A stretch of DNA of 64,000 bases from Shewanella electrica. GTDB taxonomy: Bacteria; Pseudomonadota; Gammaproteobacteria; Enterobacterales; Shewanellaceae. The position numbers and the translations under genes were made by a program. Shown piece by piece: positions 1 through 7,362 of the stretch; position 1 is the first letter of the stretch, and every line of letters starts with the position of its first letter. The stretch covers positions 1-64,000 of the forward strand of contig NZ_JAKOGG010000016.1 in NCBI RefSeq assembly GCF_022321485.1, in the 5' to 3' direction. The notes beneath the pieces are model-generated. The model saw nothing but the letters and a program-made list of their open reading frames with translations. It had not been told where the DNA came from and did no database searches.

Positions 1-358
1 GACTTAATGTCGGCTTGCTCATTCTAGATAATCTCTCTAGAAGATGGTACCAGAGGACGGACTCGAACCGTCACGCTTTTAAGGGCGGGGCCGATGTTAT
101 TGAAAGCGAATCCCCGGTGCTCACAGGGTTGGCTAGCAGCACCAATCGATGACAACCAAATTTCAGGCACAAAAAAACCGACTTAATGTCGGCTTGCTCA
201 TTCTAGATAATCTCTCTAGAAGATGGTACCAGAGGACGGACTCGAACCGTCACGCTGTTAATGGCGGGGCCGATGTTATTGAAAGCGAATCCCCTGTGCT
301 CACAGGTTTTAGCTAGCAACGCCAACCGATAAAAACCAAATTTCAGGCACAAAAAAAC
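1..358 (-). repeat. Tandem tRNA-Leu-derived pseudo-units (2 copies, 179-bp period)
   Basis: Two near-identical units (1-179 and 180-358) lie downstream of the tRNA-Leu gene when read on the minus strand. In each, the T-arm, the acceptor 3' strand and the CCA end (from 45 and from 224) are identical to tRNA-Leu(CAA). The 5' acceptor strand and D-arm cannot be found, and the anticodon loop is replaced by about 17 extra bases (GCTTTCAATAACATCGG). Each unit ends in the same GTCGG/CCGAC hairpin plus T-run (178-192, and a fragment at 9-13 cut by the window edge). A small hairpin upstream of the anticodon-like stem pairs in both copies despite base changes (TTGGT/GCCAA versus TTGGC/GCTAA). They are most likely tRNA gene remnants made by duplication or element excision. 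A structured RNA product is possible but unproven. Confidence 0.75.
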
Positions 359-372
359 CGACTTTCGTCGGC
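350..372 (-). terminator. Intrinsic terminator of tRNA-Leu(CAA)
   Basis: On the minus strand a GCCGAC-GAAA-GTCGG hairpin is followed by seven T residues, about 20 bases after the tRNA CCA end. The same terminator, with loop TTAA, follows the upstream pseudo-unit at 170-192. Confidence 0.85.
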
Positions 373-392
373 CTATTATCTCTTATAAGAGA

Positions 393-479
393 TGGTACCA
401 GAGGACGGACTCGAACCGTCACGCTTTTAAGGGCGGGGGATTTTGAATCCCCTGTGTCTACCAATTTCACCACTCTGGC
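393..479 (-). tRNA. tRNA-Leu(CAA)
   Basis: This is an 87-nt tRNA on the minus strand. The acceptor stem GCCAGAG pairs with CTCTGGT, and the encoded 3' end is ACCA. The D-arm contains TTGGTAGA. The anticodon stem is GGGGA/TCCCC around loop TTCAAAA, which gives anticodon CAA. A class II variable arm follows, then T-stem GACGG/CCGTC with loop TTCGAGT. It decodes UUG leucine codons. The first acceptor pair is G-U, as I recall for some leucine tRNAs of enterobacteria. Confidence 0.95.
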
Positions 480-529
480 ACATATTTTTAATTCATTCCC
501 TGAGAAGCTTTCATCAGAGAACGGAGCGA

Positions 530-557
530 ATTATACAGTTGCGTTACGGAATCGCAA
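530..557 (-). promoter_or_regulatory. Sigma-70 promoter of tRNA-Leu
   Basis: On the minus strand, TTGCGA (552-557) and a perfect TATAAT (530-535) are separated by 16 bases. They are followed by a GC-rich discriminator (TCGCTCC) typical of stringently controlled stable-RNA promoters. The tRNA begins about 50 bases downstream. Confidence 0.75.
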
Positions 558-625
558 GTGCTTTCCACACCCTATTTGCATTTTCTGTATCGTATGCTTA
601 TTTTTTCCGCTAAGAGGGTTTCTGC

Positions 626-891
626 TAGGGGCTGTTGACCTTTAGTGTTTGATTTTTGTTCGAATTAAGCACGTTATGAATGAGGCGCGGTCAGTGACGC
701 TTAGTCAACTAAGCAAGCTGGGCGCAACAAAGTTCAGGACGCGTTTAAACGAACCCTTCGGGCAGCGACAGAGCGCAATTTATTCGGCGTTAGGTGCTGA
801 TTGTGGAGGATACTACACGGCACATCACCTGCCTTGCCTAAATCACGCTCTGCCTGCTGCAAAAACAACCAGCAAAGATAAACAGCCCCTA
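626..891. mobile_element. MITE-like element with about 32-bp terminal inverted repeats
   Basis: The left end starts TAGGGGCTGTTGACCTTT (626). The right end, on the reverse strand from 891, starts TAGGGGCTGTTTATCTTT. About 26 of the first 32 bases match. The interior carries no convincing gene. Related fragments occur at 6702-6799 (right part) and 60745-60852 (left part), so it is a dispersed family. I found no clear target-site duplication. The rest of the 558-1296 stretch holds only this element, the orphan terminator at 1268-1291, and ORFs without plausible coding character. Confidence 0.6.
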
Positions 892-1267
892 AGCAACCTG
901 CAGCAAATTTGCCCGCATATCAATGCGTTCGCCCACAGGTTTGCTCAAGCAGCGTCAGGCTTATGTTGTTTTTTTGCACTATGGCAAAATTTTGATATTA
1001 ACAGTGCTGACCGCAAGCCAAATCTCACAGAGTTATTGATCTGGATCGTATTTAAACAGCAGGGTCTGTATTAGTTTTGTAGGGCTTTACAAAAAGAGAA
1101 GTTCGCACGGTGTTGCTAGACATCTATGCCACTAGCTTCCTTTACTCTGCGAGGGCGTAACTCAGCGTTACTTTGTGGGGTTTGAGCGTTTGCGCTTCGA
1201 TATGCGGTGTGGAGTGCTCTGTGTAGAGTTTGCCAATTTGGCTTTATCTAATTCAACATCTCTTTTT

Positions 1268-1291
1268 AGGGCAGCCAACGCTGCCCTTTTT
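1268..1291 (+). terminator. Orphan plus-strand intrinsic terminator
   Basis: AGGGCAG-CCAACG-CTGCCCT is followed by TTTTT on the plus strand. The reverse strand has an A-run, so it does not serve the minus-strand gene that ends at 1297. No plus-strand gene precedes it, so it may end a non-coding transcript in 900-1268. Confidence 0.6.
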
Positions 1292-1296
1292 GTTGG

Positions 1297-1908
1297 CTAC
1301 GCGGCGTGCTTTCTCACTTGGCTAAGGTTAGCCACAAATGCCGGACGGGATTTCATCAGCTGCTGTAATTCATCTTGGCTCATTTCGCCCATTGGCAGAC
1401 GCAGTACGCGACGATTTAAGCACTTACGAGCATGCACTGAAATCTTATAATCTGCCGTTGGCCCTTGAATGGCGTAGTGTTTCTCGTTGCCGACACAAGC
1501 AAGAATATGGTTCTGTAATAAACCTTGTACCACCAAGTCGTCCTGTGGCAGCGACAGCACTGAAGCACCTTGGATAAAAAACTCACGCAACAACGCACGT
1601 TCAGCGGGATCGAGCAATTTAACCTTCTCTTCCACTTGTTCCTCAATGCGCTTGCCACGCAGATAGTGAATCGCTTCATCCAACACAAAATTGACGGCCA
1701 AAACTCCGAGATAAGCCACACTGCCCAGTAACATCAGCGCAATATAAGGGGTGAACTCTTGCACTAGAGCATCAAGGCGTAACAGTTCCAGCACCGACGA
1801 TGGCACTAGCAGTAAAAAACTGCTCAGCAGGATAATCCACAACGAAATAGGCAGCAGAATGCCGCGTACAGAAAGATGTTTAGGTACTGACAAATTCAAT
1901 CGCTTCAT
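1297..1908 (-). CDS. SieB-like superinfection-exclusion family membrane protein
   Basis: A 203-residue protein. Two hydrophobic segments (about residues 10-35 and 50-75) are followed by a charged helix rich in E/K and a cytosolic C-terminal half. The layout resembles the chromosomal superinfection exclusion B family, whose phage members abort superinfecting phage. The role here is inferred and family membership rests on my recognition only. The start at 1908 is chosen because a GGA motif lies 7 bases upstream of that ATG; a TTG or ATG slightly upstream (1926, 1914) is possible. It sits alone, between a repeat-rich tRNA region and pepT, which fits acquisition with a former mobile element. Confidence 0.5.
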   Translation of the reverse strand: MKRLNLSVPKHLSVRGILLPISLWIILLSSFLLLVPSSVLELLRLDALVQEFTPYIALMLLGSVAYLGVLAVNFVLDEAIHYLRGKRIEEQVEEKVKLLDPAERALLREFFIQGASVLSLPQDDLVVQGLLQNHILACVGNEKHYAIQGPTADYKISVHARKCLNRRVLRLPMGEMSQDELQQLMKSRPAFVANLSQVRKHAA

Positions 1909-2133
1909 AACCATGTCCAGTGTCAAAAAATGATCGCTGGTCGATCTAAAGCAATTCTAATGCCAATAAATGAGGAATTTGGCCCTCGTAATCCGTTTGA
2001 GGGCCAAGATATTCAGGGAAGATGTACACACCTTCATCGCTAATTGATGCTAGTCGGCATTGCAGCCGTTGGCAGCCTTGAGCCGCATTTACTTACACAT
2101 CCAGAGTGTCGCAAAAACTTGCAGGCACTTTCC

Positions 2134-3360
2134 CTAGTTATAACGCTGAGTAGCAAGTTTAGCGATGTTGATGATCACTTCAGCCGCTTTTACCATCGAC
2201 TCGACACACACAAACTCGTGTTTGCCGTGAAAATTATGACCACCAGCAAAAAGGTTGGGACACGGCAAACCGCGATACGACAGTTGTGCGCCATCAGTGC
2301 CACCACGGATCGGTTTGATATCTGGATGTACATCCGCCATTTCCATCGCTTTAGTTGCTATATCAATGATATGTGGCAGTGGCTCAATGGTTTGCTTCAT
2401 ATTGAGATAGCTATCTTTAATCTCAATGGTGAGGCTGCCAGAAGTCAGCTCATCATTATATTTATGCACCAGCTCAGTTAACCACGCTTTACGTTGCTTA
2501 AACTGGTCGGCGTCAAAATCACGAATGATGTACACCAATTCGGCGCATTCGGTGGTGCCTTGCATTGAGACGAGATGGAAAAAGCCATCGTAACCTTCGC
2601 TGTGTTCTGGCGTATCGTTCAACGGCATTTTAGCGTGAAAACGACAAGCCATGGTCATCGCATTGACTAACACACCAAACGCAGAGCCAGGATGACATGC
2701 ATTGCCTTTGGCAGAGATCACCGCCGTTGCGGCATTAAAGTTCTCATACTGCAATTCACCTACGGCGCCACCATCAATGGTGTAGGCCCAGTCGGCATTA
2801 AAATAATCCACGTCAAAATGCTGTGCGCCGCGACCGATCTCTTCGTCGGGTGTAAAGCACAGCACCACTTCGCCGTGAGGAATATCTGGATGTTCCAGCA
2901 GATGGTGCAGCGCGGTAATAATGGCGGCAATCCCCGCCTTATCGTCGGCGCCTAATAATGTGGTGCCATCGGTGGTCACCAAGGTTTTGCCAATATAATG
3001 TAGCAGTTCAGGAAACTGCTCCGGTGATAACAGCTCTTGCCCCGCCAGTGGCAAAATTTGTCCTTGGTAGTTTTCTACCAATTGCGGTTTCACATTCGCC
3101 CCGCTGAAATCGGGCGCAGTGTCCAGATGGGCAATAAAACCAATGGTGGGCACATCCGGTAATGTGGCGGGGACACGTGCGTATAAACAACAGTTATCGG
3201 TTAAGCGAATATCGCTAAATCCCAGCTCAACAAGTTCTTGCTGTAGCAGTTTGGCTAGCTGCCATTGGCCGTCAGAGCTGGGGGATTGTAAGGAGTTACT
3301 GTTCGATTGGGTATTGATCTGCACATAACGCAGAAAGCGATTTAGAAGAGCTTGTTGCAT
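2134..3360 (-). CDS. pepT: Peptidase T (tripeptide aminopeptidase)
   Basis: A 408-residue cytosolic M20-family metallopeptidase that removes the N-terminal residue from tripeptides. The family zinc ligands are visible: HLDTAPD (His78, Asp80), the bridging Asp140 in LLGADDKAG, and the catalytic and zinc glutamates in TPDEEIGRGA (about 173-174). A C-terminal HNFHGKHEF carries the last histidine ligand. The start at 3360 (MQQALLNRFL) matches the family N-terminus. A GTG 48 bases upstream would add 16 atypical residues and was not used. Length is normal. It is a single gene facing left, ahead of tcdA on the same strand with about 90 bases between them. Confidence 0.95.
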   Translation of the reverse strand: MQQALLNRFLRYVQINTQSNSNSLQSPSSDGQWQLAKLLQQELVELGFSDIRLTDNCCLYARVPATLPDVPTIGFIAHLDTAPDFSGANVKPQLVENYQGQILPLAGQELLSPEQFPELLHYIGKTLVTTDGTTLLGADDKAGIAAIITALHHLLEHPDIPHGEVVLCFTPDEEIGRGAQHFDVDYFNADWAYTIDGGAVGELQYENFNAATAVISAKGNACHPGSAFGVLVNAMTMACRFHAKMPLNDTPEHSEGYDGFFHLVSMQGTTECAELVYIIRDFDADQFKQRKAWLTELVHKYNDELTSGSLTIEIKDSYLNMKQTIEPLPHIIDIATKAMEMADVHPDIKPIRGGTDGAQLSYRGLPCPNLFAGGHNFHGKHEFVCVESMVKAAEVIINIAKLATQRYN

Positions 3361-3453
3361 AGTGGTAGTTCTATCGCAAGAAGGTGGCTGGATTCTAGCA
3401 GCAACCACCTAAAATGCGGGGCGACTCAGATCAACTTTTTGACGATAAAAATC

Positions 3454-4245
3454 TTATATAGCCGCCAATTTTTGTAGCACGCGTGCCACGGCATGAAAGC
3501 CAAAAGTGCCAGTAACCACCGACACCGCACCAAAACCCGAGGCGCAATCCATACGCATGGTGCCCGTTAGCCCTTCCTTTGTTGCACATACTGAACCATC
3601 CGCTTGTGGATATTTCAGATGTTCAGTCGAAAACACCGCATCAATCGCAAACTTGCGCTGCAGGTTTTGGCTAAAACCATACTCTTTGCGCAAAATACTG
3701 CGGACTTTAGCCAACAACGGATCTTGCACCGTCTTGGAAAGATCGGTGACGTTGATCTGAGACGGATCGATCTGCCCACCGGCGCCACCGATGGTGATAA
3801 TTTTAATCTTGTTACGCTTACACCAAGCAATCAACGCCGCTTTCGGTTTTACCGCATCAATACAATCAATCACATAATCTGGCGCCCGCTCTTTGGGCAG
3901 GTATTCAGCGAGGTTATCGGCGGCGATAAAATCTTCCAGTTCATCGACTTGGCATAATGGATTGATCGCTTTAATCCGCTCCGCCATCACCGCGACTTTA
4001 GATTGACCAATGGTCGAAGTTAACGCATGAATTTGTCGGTTGGAGTTGGTGACACACACATCGTCTAAATCCATCAACTGAATTTGACCAATACCGCTGC
4101 GGGCGAGCGATTCGGCCACCCAAGTCCCTACCCCACCGATACCAATCACCATCACGTTAGCTTTGGCAAAACGTTGCAGGGCGGCCACACCATATAAACG
4201 GGCGATGCCACCAAAGCGCTGCTGATAGATTTCGGATTCAAACAT
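3454..4245 (-). CDS. tcdA: tRNA threonylcarbamoyladenosine dehydratase
   Basis: A 263-residue ThiF/E1-like enzyme that ATP-dependently cyclises t6A37 of ANN-decoding tRNAs to ct6A. The N-terminus holds the family motif RFGGIARLYG. The adenylation-site glycine-rich loop GIGGVGTWVAESLARSG follows at about 36-52, then the nucleotide-binding segment DLDDVCVTNSNRQ. A cysteine-containing DCASGFG stretch lies near the C-terminus. Length matches the Escherichia coli protein. The ATG at 4245 gives a full-length family start. Confidence 0.93.
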   Translation of the reverse strand: MFESEIYQQRFGGIARLYGVAALQRFAKANVMVIGIGGVGTWVAESLARSGIGQIQLMDLDDVCVTNSNRQIHALTSTIGQSKVAVMAERIKAINPLCQVDELEDFIAADNLAEYLPKERAPDYVIDCIDAVKPKAALIAWCKRNKIKIITIGGAGGQIDPSQINVTDLSKTVQDPLLAKVRSILRKEYGFSQNLQRKFAIDAVFSTEHLKYPQADGSVCATKEGLTGTMRMDCASGFGAVSVVTGTFGFHAVARVLQKLAAI

Positions 4246-4555
4246 AACGGTGTGAACTTCTCATTTAGGGAGGATGACGCAAACACATTAACGATGTTTA
4301 CCAACTGGCGCGATTTTACCGAAAAGTGTCCGCCAACTCATCCAATTCGCGAAAAATGGCGATAAATAGCCAAAAATAATCTAAAAATTTCTACTTTTTT
4401 ATAATTTCGTCTATCACTAATCTAGCTGATAATTATCTTCTTGGGAGCGTTTACCGGTTAGCATACTGAAAACGTTGCAATTTCTTACATTGTTCATGTG
4501 ATTTGTTAACATCAAAAATTGGTGCTGATGCGATTATGAGTACCAATTAACGTTT

Positions 4556-4584
4556 TTGACCGTTTTTTGAACGCTAGATAAGAA
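4556..4584 (+). promoter_or_regulatory. Candidate promoter of the porin gene
   Basis: TTGACC (4556-4561) and TAAGAA (4579-4584) have 17-base spacing, leaving a leader of about 160 bases before the porin ATG. The 507-bp gap 4246-4752 is AT-rich. Another TATAAT-like motif near 4400 could also work. I see no riboswitch; the long leader could be an antisense-RNA target, as is common for porin mRNAs. Confidence 0.4.
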
Positions 4585-4752
4585 AAGCGGGCAAAAACCT
4601 TGAAGTTCATCACATTTTTAAAAAATGAAAACTGTAAGATTCTGCGCAGCTTAGTCTTGAGAAGGACGATTCAAGGCTGGCCCAGGAATAATTAGAGCAA
4701 AAAAACACACATAAGTAGATGGATTAGAACTTAGGTTCTAGGGAGCACACAA

Positions 4753-5829
4753 ATGAAAAAAAGTCTTATTTCTGCCTCTGTAGCAACTTTGCTGACGGCA
4801 GCATCTTTTGGCGCTATGGCGGATGGTCCTAACTTCTATGGTCGTTTAGATCTGATGGTGACCAACTCTGATGGCGGTTACACCGTTCAAAGCAGCACCA
4901 ATAATATTGATTTTGGCCAAAATGGCACTTACCTAGAAAACAACTTCTCTTGGTTAGGTGTGAAAGGTACTGAGAAAGTCGCTGATGGCTTGGAAGTTGT
5001 GTACCAAATGGAATACGGCGTAGAAAACACTTCTAGCCGTGGCAACCAATTCACCTCTCGTAACACTTATCTGGGCTTCAAAACTGTAGCAGGTACTGCG
5101 TTATTCGGCCGTAACGATACCGTATTCAAACAATCTGAAGGCGGCATCGACCTGTTCGGTAACAGCAACGCCGATATGGACCGTATTCTGCCAGCGCAAA
5201 CTCGTTCTGCAGACGTTGCTAGCTACTATTCTCCAAAAATTGCTGGTTTATTCACTGTCAACGCAACCTACCTGTTTGATGACAACAACGACACCGTAGA
5301 TAAAGGTGACGGTGGCAGCCAATACGCAGTAAGCGCAGTATTTGGTGACAAAGCACTGAAACAAGAAGTGTTCTATGCTGCAGTAGCATACAACAAAGGT
5401 ATCGACGGTGTTGATGCTTACCGTGCTGTAGGTCAAGTTAAACTGGCTGACTTCAAAGTTGGCGCGTTGTATCAAAACAACGAAAATACCGTTAACAGCG
5501 ATATCGACGGTAACACTTACCTGCTGAACGTGTCTTACAACCTGAACGGTGTAAACCTGAAAGCTGAATACATCTATGATGATGGCGGTTTCGGTCAATA
5601 TTTCCGTTACGCAAGTGGTGATAATAATCTGAAATCAGCAAATGCCAACGTCAACATTGATGACGTTAGCGTAACCAACATCATCGTTGGTGCTGATTAC
5701 CGTGTAGCAAAAAGCACTCTGCTGTACGGTCACTATGCTCACTATGAAGGCGACTACAAACTGTCTGGCGACAAAATTGACCTAGACGACGACAACGTAT
5801 TCTCTGTAGGTGTACGTTACGACTTCTAA
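4753..5829 (+). CDS. Outer-membrane trimeric porin (general diffusion type)
   Basis: A 358-residue precursor. A signal peptide of about 23 residues ends FGAMA, then the mature protein begins DGPNFYGRLDLMV. Alternating amphipathic strands such as SWLGVKGTEKVADGLEVVYQ and a final strand VFSVGVRYDF with terminal Phe are typical of 16-strand porins recognised by the BAM complex. It resembles the OmpC/OmpU-like porins of Shewanella and Vibrio. Likely highly expressed: long leader, a GGGAG ribosome site and a strong terminator 25 bases after the stop codon. Substrate selectivity cannot be read from the sequence. Confidence 0.9.
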   Translation: MKKSLISASVATLLTAASFGAMADGPNFYGRLDLMVTNSDGGYTVQSSTNNIDFGQNGTYLENNFSWLGVKGTEKVADGLEVVYQMEYGVENTSSRGNQFTSRNTYLGFKTVAGTALFGRNDTVFKQSEGGIDLFGNSNADMDRILPAQTRSADVASYYSPKIAGLFTVNATYLFDDNNDTVDKGDGGSQYAVSAVFGDKALKQEVFYAAVAYNKGIDGVDAYRAVGQVKLADFKVGALYQNNENTVNSDIDGNTYLLNVSYNLNGVNLKAEYIYDDGGFGQYFRYASGDNNLKSANANVNIDDVSVTNIIVGADYRVAKSTLLYGHYAHYEGDYKLSGDKIDLDDDNVFSVGVRYDF

Positions 5830-5854
5830 TCTCGTTTGAGATAACAAGTATACA

Positions 5855-5880
5855 AAAGGCGACCTAGTGTCGCCTTTTTT
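5855..5880 (+). terminator. Porin terminator
   Basis: AAAGGCGAC-CTA-GTGTCGCC-type hairpin followed by six T, 25 bases after the porin stop. Confidence 0.9.
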
Positions 5881-5933
5881 GTTGATTAATTTTCACTGAT
5901 TAATCAATACTATAGATTGTAATCTAACTGCAT

Positions 5934-6587
5934 CTACTTTCGCGTCAGCACAAACACATTTTCATTCAGCCAAGACACACCGTTTTGTACGAATTTGCCG
6001 TTCTCCGCCAGCACATCGTATGAGGCGATTTGCTCAATGGTGAAAGCGTCGCCCAAGTACGTGTTTAACCACGCAGGGCTTACCGCAAACGCCGGGCCAT
6101 CAAGCTGCTCTTGCGGATAATCCAGCAGCACGGCTAAACCTTTGCAGCCTGTTGGAATAATCTTACTCAAGTGCTGTGCATAACGCTGGCGCATCTGTTC
6201 CGGTAAGGCAACCAACGCACCGCGATCATAAAACGCACGGCAATCTGCTAACTGGGCTGGGGTTAACGCAAAAAAATCACCTAACAGCAGGCGATACTGC
6301 TGCGCTTGATACTGCGTTAACTCTGCTGCGGGCGTGATATCAGGTGTTAGCCCACTCTCCGCAAAAAACTGCTCCACAGCCAAGGTATTGAATTCGTTGC
6401 CAAGCACTGGATGCCCTTGCTGCACGAAGTAGTGCAGGTCGAGCGTTTTACCGCATAGCGGCACAAACACTGCGCCAGCATCAACCTTCAATGCTGACCA
6501 ATGTTTGACGAGTAGAGGATTGATTTGCGCTTGATGAAAGCCGATCTGCTGCCGTTGCCAGCGATCATGCCAAAAATGAGGTTCCAT
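5934..6587 (-). CDS. tpm: Thiopurine S-methyltransferase
   Basis: A 217-residue bacterial TPMT. It transfers a methyl group from S-adenosylmethionine to thiopurines and, in other bacteria, to selenium or tellurium species. The N-terminus FWHDRWQRQQIGFH and the SAM-binding region FVPLCGKTLDLHYF (about 41-54) are family signatures. The acidic GNEFNTLAVEQFF follows, then DRGALVALP. Length matches the family. It is convergent with the porin and separated from it by the porin terminator, and appears monocistronic. Confidence 0.92.
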   Translation of the reverse strand: MEPHFWHDRWQRQQIGFHQAQINPLLVKHWSALKVDAGAVFVPLCGKTLDLHYFVQQGHPVLGNEFNTLAVEQFFAESGLTPDITPAAELTQYQAQQYRLLLGDFFALTPAQLADCRAFYDRGALVALPEQMRQRYAQHLSKIIPTGCKGLAVLLDYPQEQLDGPAFAVSPAWLNTYLGDAFTIEQIASYDVLAENGKFVQNGVSWLNENVFVLTRK

Positions 6588-6701
6588 GTACGTTCCAAAC
6601 AGACGATCAATGGCGTCACTCTACTCATTCACCGGGCGCGATGCAAAATGCGTGGCAAGGATGAAGCCCAAGCCGCAGTTAAACATGATGGGAAACACTA
6701 G

Positions 6702-6799
6702 TGGCAGTTAGTGGAGAATAACTACACTGCACATCAGTTGCCTTGGCTAAACCACATTCTGCCTAACGTAAAAACAACCAGCTAAGGTCAACATCCCCT
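6702..6799. repeat. Right-end fragment of the MITE-like family
   Basis: Runs parallel to 800-890: shared blocks include CTACAC.GCACATCA, TGCCTTG.CTAAA, TTCTGCCT and AAAAACAACCAGC, ending GGTCAACATCCCCT. The left half of the element cannot be recognised. It abuts the 3' end of the next minus-strand gene. Confidence 0.6.
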
Positions 6800-6805
6800 C
6801 GCCCG

Positions 6806-7153
6806 TTACTTGAACTTAGCCAGTGCCTTTTCAACCTGTTTGAGCCATTGGCAGTTATCACATTGACACTGGCGGCGCGACAGATGGTGTGGTGTTAAAC
6901 TAGCATCAACAAATTCTACGGCCATGAGTAACTGCTGCCGCAGTTCCGCCACCGATTTTTGCTCCAGCGCCACTAAATCGTCGTTACGATTCATCCATAA
7001 ACACTCCATGCCTTGGTGACAAAAAGTGCAACGCTCATCCACTGCGTTATAGAAGCCCGAATGGGGGCAATGGCGTAGTTCCATGGATTTAATAATCCTG
7101 GGTCTGGCATATTCAAACAGTGTAATTAGCTCATGTTTGTCAGGCTCAGGCAT
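6806..7153 (-). CDS. Conserved hypothetical Cys-rich protein (115 aa)
   Basis: I do not recognise the family. The protein has three cysteine clusters: CPHSG and CTFC (about 28-44), HQGMEC, and CQCDNC (about 96-101). The spacing is suggestive of one or two zinc sites. There is no signal peptide or membrane segment. The helix between the clusters contains EQKSVAELRQQLLMAVEF. The start MPEPDKHELI has a modest upstream region. The neighbours (tpm, kinase) give no clue. A metal-binding cytosolic adaptor is possible but is only an inference. Confidence 0.6.
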   Translation of the reverse strand: MPEPDKHELITLFEYARPRIIKSMELRHCPHSGFYNAVDERCTFCHQGMECLWMNRNDDLVALEQKSVAELRQQLLMAVEFVDASLTPHHLSRRQCQCDNCQWLKQVEKALAKFK

Positions 7154-7362
7154 GTTAACAATCTCAGTAACTAGAAGAGGAATGCGCTCAGATTACGCAT
7201 TACTGATTCAGCGATTGTTGATACATGTCAAAGTGCTTCACAAAAAGATTCGATAGGAAGCATAAAATTGAAGCCAGATCTCACCTTGTAACACTTGCCG
7301 CCCCGAATGCCAGCTGCTTAAATGGACCACTGTTGTTTGCTCGCCTCAGCTAGGATACTGCC

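Noticed and set aside
649-1074. 141-codon plus-strand ORF
   Set aside because: It lies inside the MITE-like element, has no ribosome site, and its translation has no protein-like pattern.
2044-2481. 145-codon plus-strand ORF
   Set aside because: Shadow of pepT on the opposite strand with no translation signal.
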